7,075 nt of DNA from Bacteroidota bacterium (GTDB taxonomy: Bacteria; Bacteroidota; Bacteroidia; Chitinophagales; Chitinophagaceae): contig JAPLER010000084.1 in assembly GCA_026391115.1 (NCBI GenBank), forward strand, positions 1 through 7,075. Direction: 5' to 3'. A program made the position numbers and the translations under genes. The notes below the pieces were generated by a model that was not told the DNA's origin, searched no databases, and saw nothing but the letters and a program-made list of their open reading frames with translations. This document shows, one piece after another, positions 5,351 through 7,075 of the stretch. Each line of letters starts with the position of its first letter. Position 1 is the stretch's first letter.

Positions 5351-7075
5351 ATGTATATGTTAAAAAACAAACTTTTATTAGCAATTTTTGCCTTGGTAAT
5401 AGGCTCAGCAATTAAAGCACAAACTATTGCAATAGATAATGCAAAATTTGACCCAGGTGTGGGCAATAGCTATAGTGCTGGGGGTAGTGTGGCTATACCT
5501 TTAAATAATTCTGGCTGTTTTTCTAGAACCAATTGGTTTAGATGGGAATTGATGGATGCTACCGGTACTAATTTATTGAACGCTACAGGCGGTGTGGCTG
5601 CAAACGCAGCAGCTCGTGTGGCAGATAGTACCAAAGTATTTTACGCCACATTTGTCAATGCATTTTTGCCTGCAACTTTACCCACTGGTACATATACCAT
5701 TAGGGTATCTGCAACTACCACAGGTGCACCATCAGCTACCACATTACCTTTTGCTGTAAACAATGGCACTGCTATTACTGCTGCTGCATCTCCTACAGAT
5801 ACTTTTAAAATATTAAAACCAGAATATTATTACGGTATTTGCGATGGATTAAGTATTTTAGGTTTCGACTTGACAAATAATTCAACTGGTACTACTTCAA
5901 CATTATCACTACACGATGATTATAACAATGTACAATTACCAAACTTAAATACTGTTGGTGGTAAATTCAAATTGGCATTTACGCCAACGCAGGTAGGTAC
6001 TAAATATCGTGATGCTTATTACACTGCTATTGTAAAAACAAATAATGGCTCAGGTGTTATTTCTACAAAAGGGTATCACATTATCAATAGTTCTTGGGAT
6101 ATTTCAGCAAAAATTAGTGATAAATCTTTTGGTCAACAATACTCTTGCTCTGGCGATACTGTAAAGCTATACATTCAAGTAAAAGCAGGAAATGACCAAC
6201 AAATACAACAGAATTTTCCTGGTGCTTATGTAGTGGTAGAGTGGAATACAGCTAGTACACCCAACCCTCGAGATACTTTAACCCAATGCCAAATTTTGGC
6301 TGCTAATGGTTATATACCACACTATTATAAAGATGGTGCTTGTTTAGCTGCTGGCTCTACTTCTTATAAAACCAAAGCAACTGTTAATAACCCTTTTAAT
6401 ATTATTAATGGCCCAGGCTTAACAGGTACTTGTGCTGCTGGTGCAACGGATGTTTCTGAAGCTTACATTTTTACAAAACCCAAAGCCATATTTACAATGG
6501 ATAGTGTTATTTGTTTAAATGATACATTAAAATTTAAAAATTTGTCTAACCCTGGTCAAGGACCAGCAGCACAAAGTGGTTTAAGTATTTGTGCCAATTT
6601 AGGTCAATATAGATGGGATGTATTTAATAATGCAACTCCATTGTACCAATCTACAAAATCAGAAGTGCCAAAAGATACCGCCTATGTGTTTAGTGCACCT
6701 ACCGATGCTGGGTATCACAATATTAAACTAACTATTAATAATAATTATAACTCACAATCACCATGTCCTTCTCACGATACAACTAGAGTAGTTTGTGTGG
6801 ACACTGCTACTATATTTCCTATCTTTCAATTAGATAGTGCAGCTTTAGGTACTACCATTAAAAATGATAGCCTCATTGGTTGTGCTCCTACATTAAAATT
6901 GTTAAATAGTACAAGAAGAACGTTTTGTTTAGATAGTACACAGTTTAAATATATATGGCAGGTATATGATGCTACAAAACCTTATGTAGCAAAAGATAGT
7001 TTACCAGTGAATGTAGCGTTTAACTGGGGTAGTGGTAGTGGTCCACGTAGTATGAGCCCAACTATATCTATCATA
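5351..7075 (+). CDS. Large secreted Ig/PKD-repeat protein, N-terminal part (3' end outside window)
   Basis: The frame is open for 575 codons to the right edge. The protein starts with a signal peptide (Lys5, Lys7, hydrophobic 8-20, likely cut after IKA, residue 23, before Gln24); Met3 (5357) is an equally possible start. The mature part is Ser/Thr/Asn/Ala-rich and beta-rich. Residues 24 to about 140 look like an Ig-like domain, with VAIPLNNSGCF near 47-57 and LPTGTYTIRVSATT near its end. Residues about 150-250 form a second such domain. A PKD-like domain spans about 377-483 (KAIFTMDSVICLNDTLKFKN, YRWDVF, AGYHNIKLTINN), and another begins near 488 with NDSLIGCAPTLKLLNST. There are twelve cysteines in total, many at domain starts. 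Such proteins in Bacteroidota usually end in a type IX secretion or gliding-motility-associated C-terminal domain; that part is not in the window. The likely role is a cell-surface or secreted adhesin-like protein. Confidence 0.85.
   Translation, partial: MYMLKNKLLLAIFALVIGSAIKAQTIAIDNAKFDPGVGNSYSAGGSVAIPLNNSGCFSRTNWFRWELMDATGTNLLNATGGVAANAAARVADSTKVFYATFVNAFLPATLPTGTYTIRVSATTTGAPSATTLPFAVNNGTAITAAASPTDTFKILKPEYYYGICDGLSILGFDLTNNSTGTTSTLSLHDDYNNVQLPNLNTVGGKFKLAFTPTQVGTKYRDAYYTAIVKTNNGSGVISTKGYHIINSSWDISAKISDKSFGQQYSCSGDTVKLYIQVKAGNDQQIQQNFPGAYVVVEWNTASTPNPRDTLTQCQILAANGYIPHYYKDGACLAAGSTSYKTKATVNNPFNIINGPGLTGTCAAGATDVSEAYIFTKPKAIFTMDSVICLNDTLKFKNLSNPGQGPAAQSGLSICANLGQYRWDVFNNATPLYQSTKSEVPKDTAYVFSAPTDAGYHNIKLTINNNYNSQSPCPSHDTTRVVCVDTATIFPIFQLDSAALGTTIKNDSLIGCAPTLKLLNSTRRTFCLDSTQFKYIWQVYDATKPYVAKDSLPVNVAFNWGSGSGPRSMSPTISII

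Noticed and set aside
1..7075. CRISPR array, insertion sequence, prophage or defence island
   Set aside because: No regularly spaced direct repeats, transposase, integrase, terminal inverted repeats or defence-type genes are seen; base composition is even across the window.

Overview
The window most likely comes from a low-GC member of the Bacteroidota, and the family mix fits the Chitinophagaceae or a close relative; this is an inference. The supporting signs are strong A/T codon bias, little or no Shine-Dalgarno sequence before genes, -7 boxes resembling the Bacteroidota consensus TAnnTTTG, a periplasmic two-component-type beta-propeller protein, a Bacteroidota-style lipoprotein, and a large secreted PKD-repeat protein.

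Layout. Positions 1-1444 (minus) hold the N-terminal 481 residues of an exported beta-propeller protein that runs off the left edge; its best start is a TTG codon. A 95-bp divergent spacer separates it from a plus-strand pair: a YicC-family endoribonuclease (1540-2415) and, 11 bases later, an AlkD-type DNA alkylation repair glycosylase (2427-3089). A FemAB/GNAT-like protein (3091-4011, minus) faces this pair tail to tail, with one base between the two stop codons. A 103-bp divergent spacer with promoter-like boxes on both strands follows. Then come an unrecognised 336-residue lipoprotein (4115-5125, plus), a 225-bp gap with no gene, and the first 575 residues of a secreted Ig/PKD-like protein (5351 to the right edge, plus).

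Functionally the window splits into two kinds of gene. YicC and AlkD are cytoplasmic housekeeping proteins for RNA processing and base-damage repair, and are probably co-transcribed. The propeller protein, lipoprotein and PKD protein are cell-envelope or secreted proteins that may sense or contact the environment. The FemAB/GNAT-like protein is cytoplasmic and of unknown substrate. I see no mobile element, CRISPR array, RNA gene, phage gene or defence system. The region looks like ordinary chromosome. The points most worth a second look are the AlkD gene sitting directly after yicC, where gmk often lies in related genomes, the TTG start, and the two poorly characterised surface proteins on the right.
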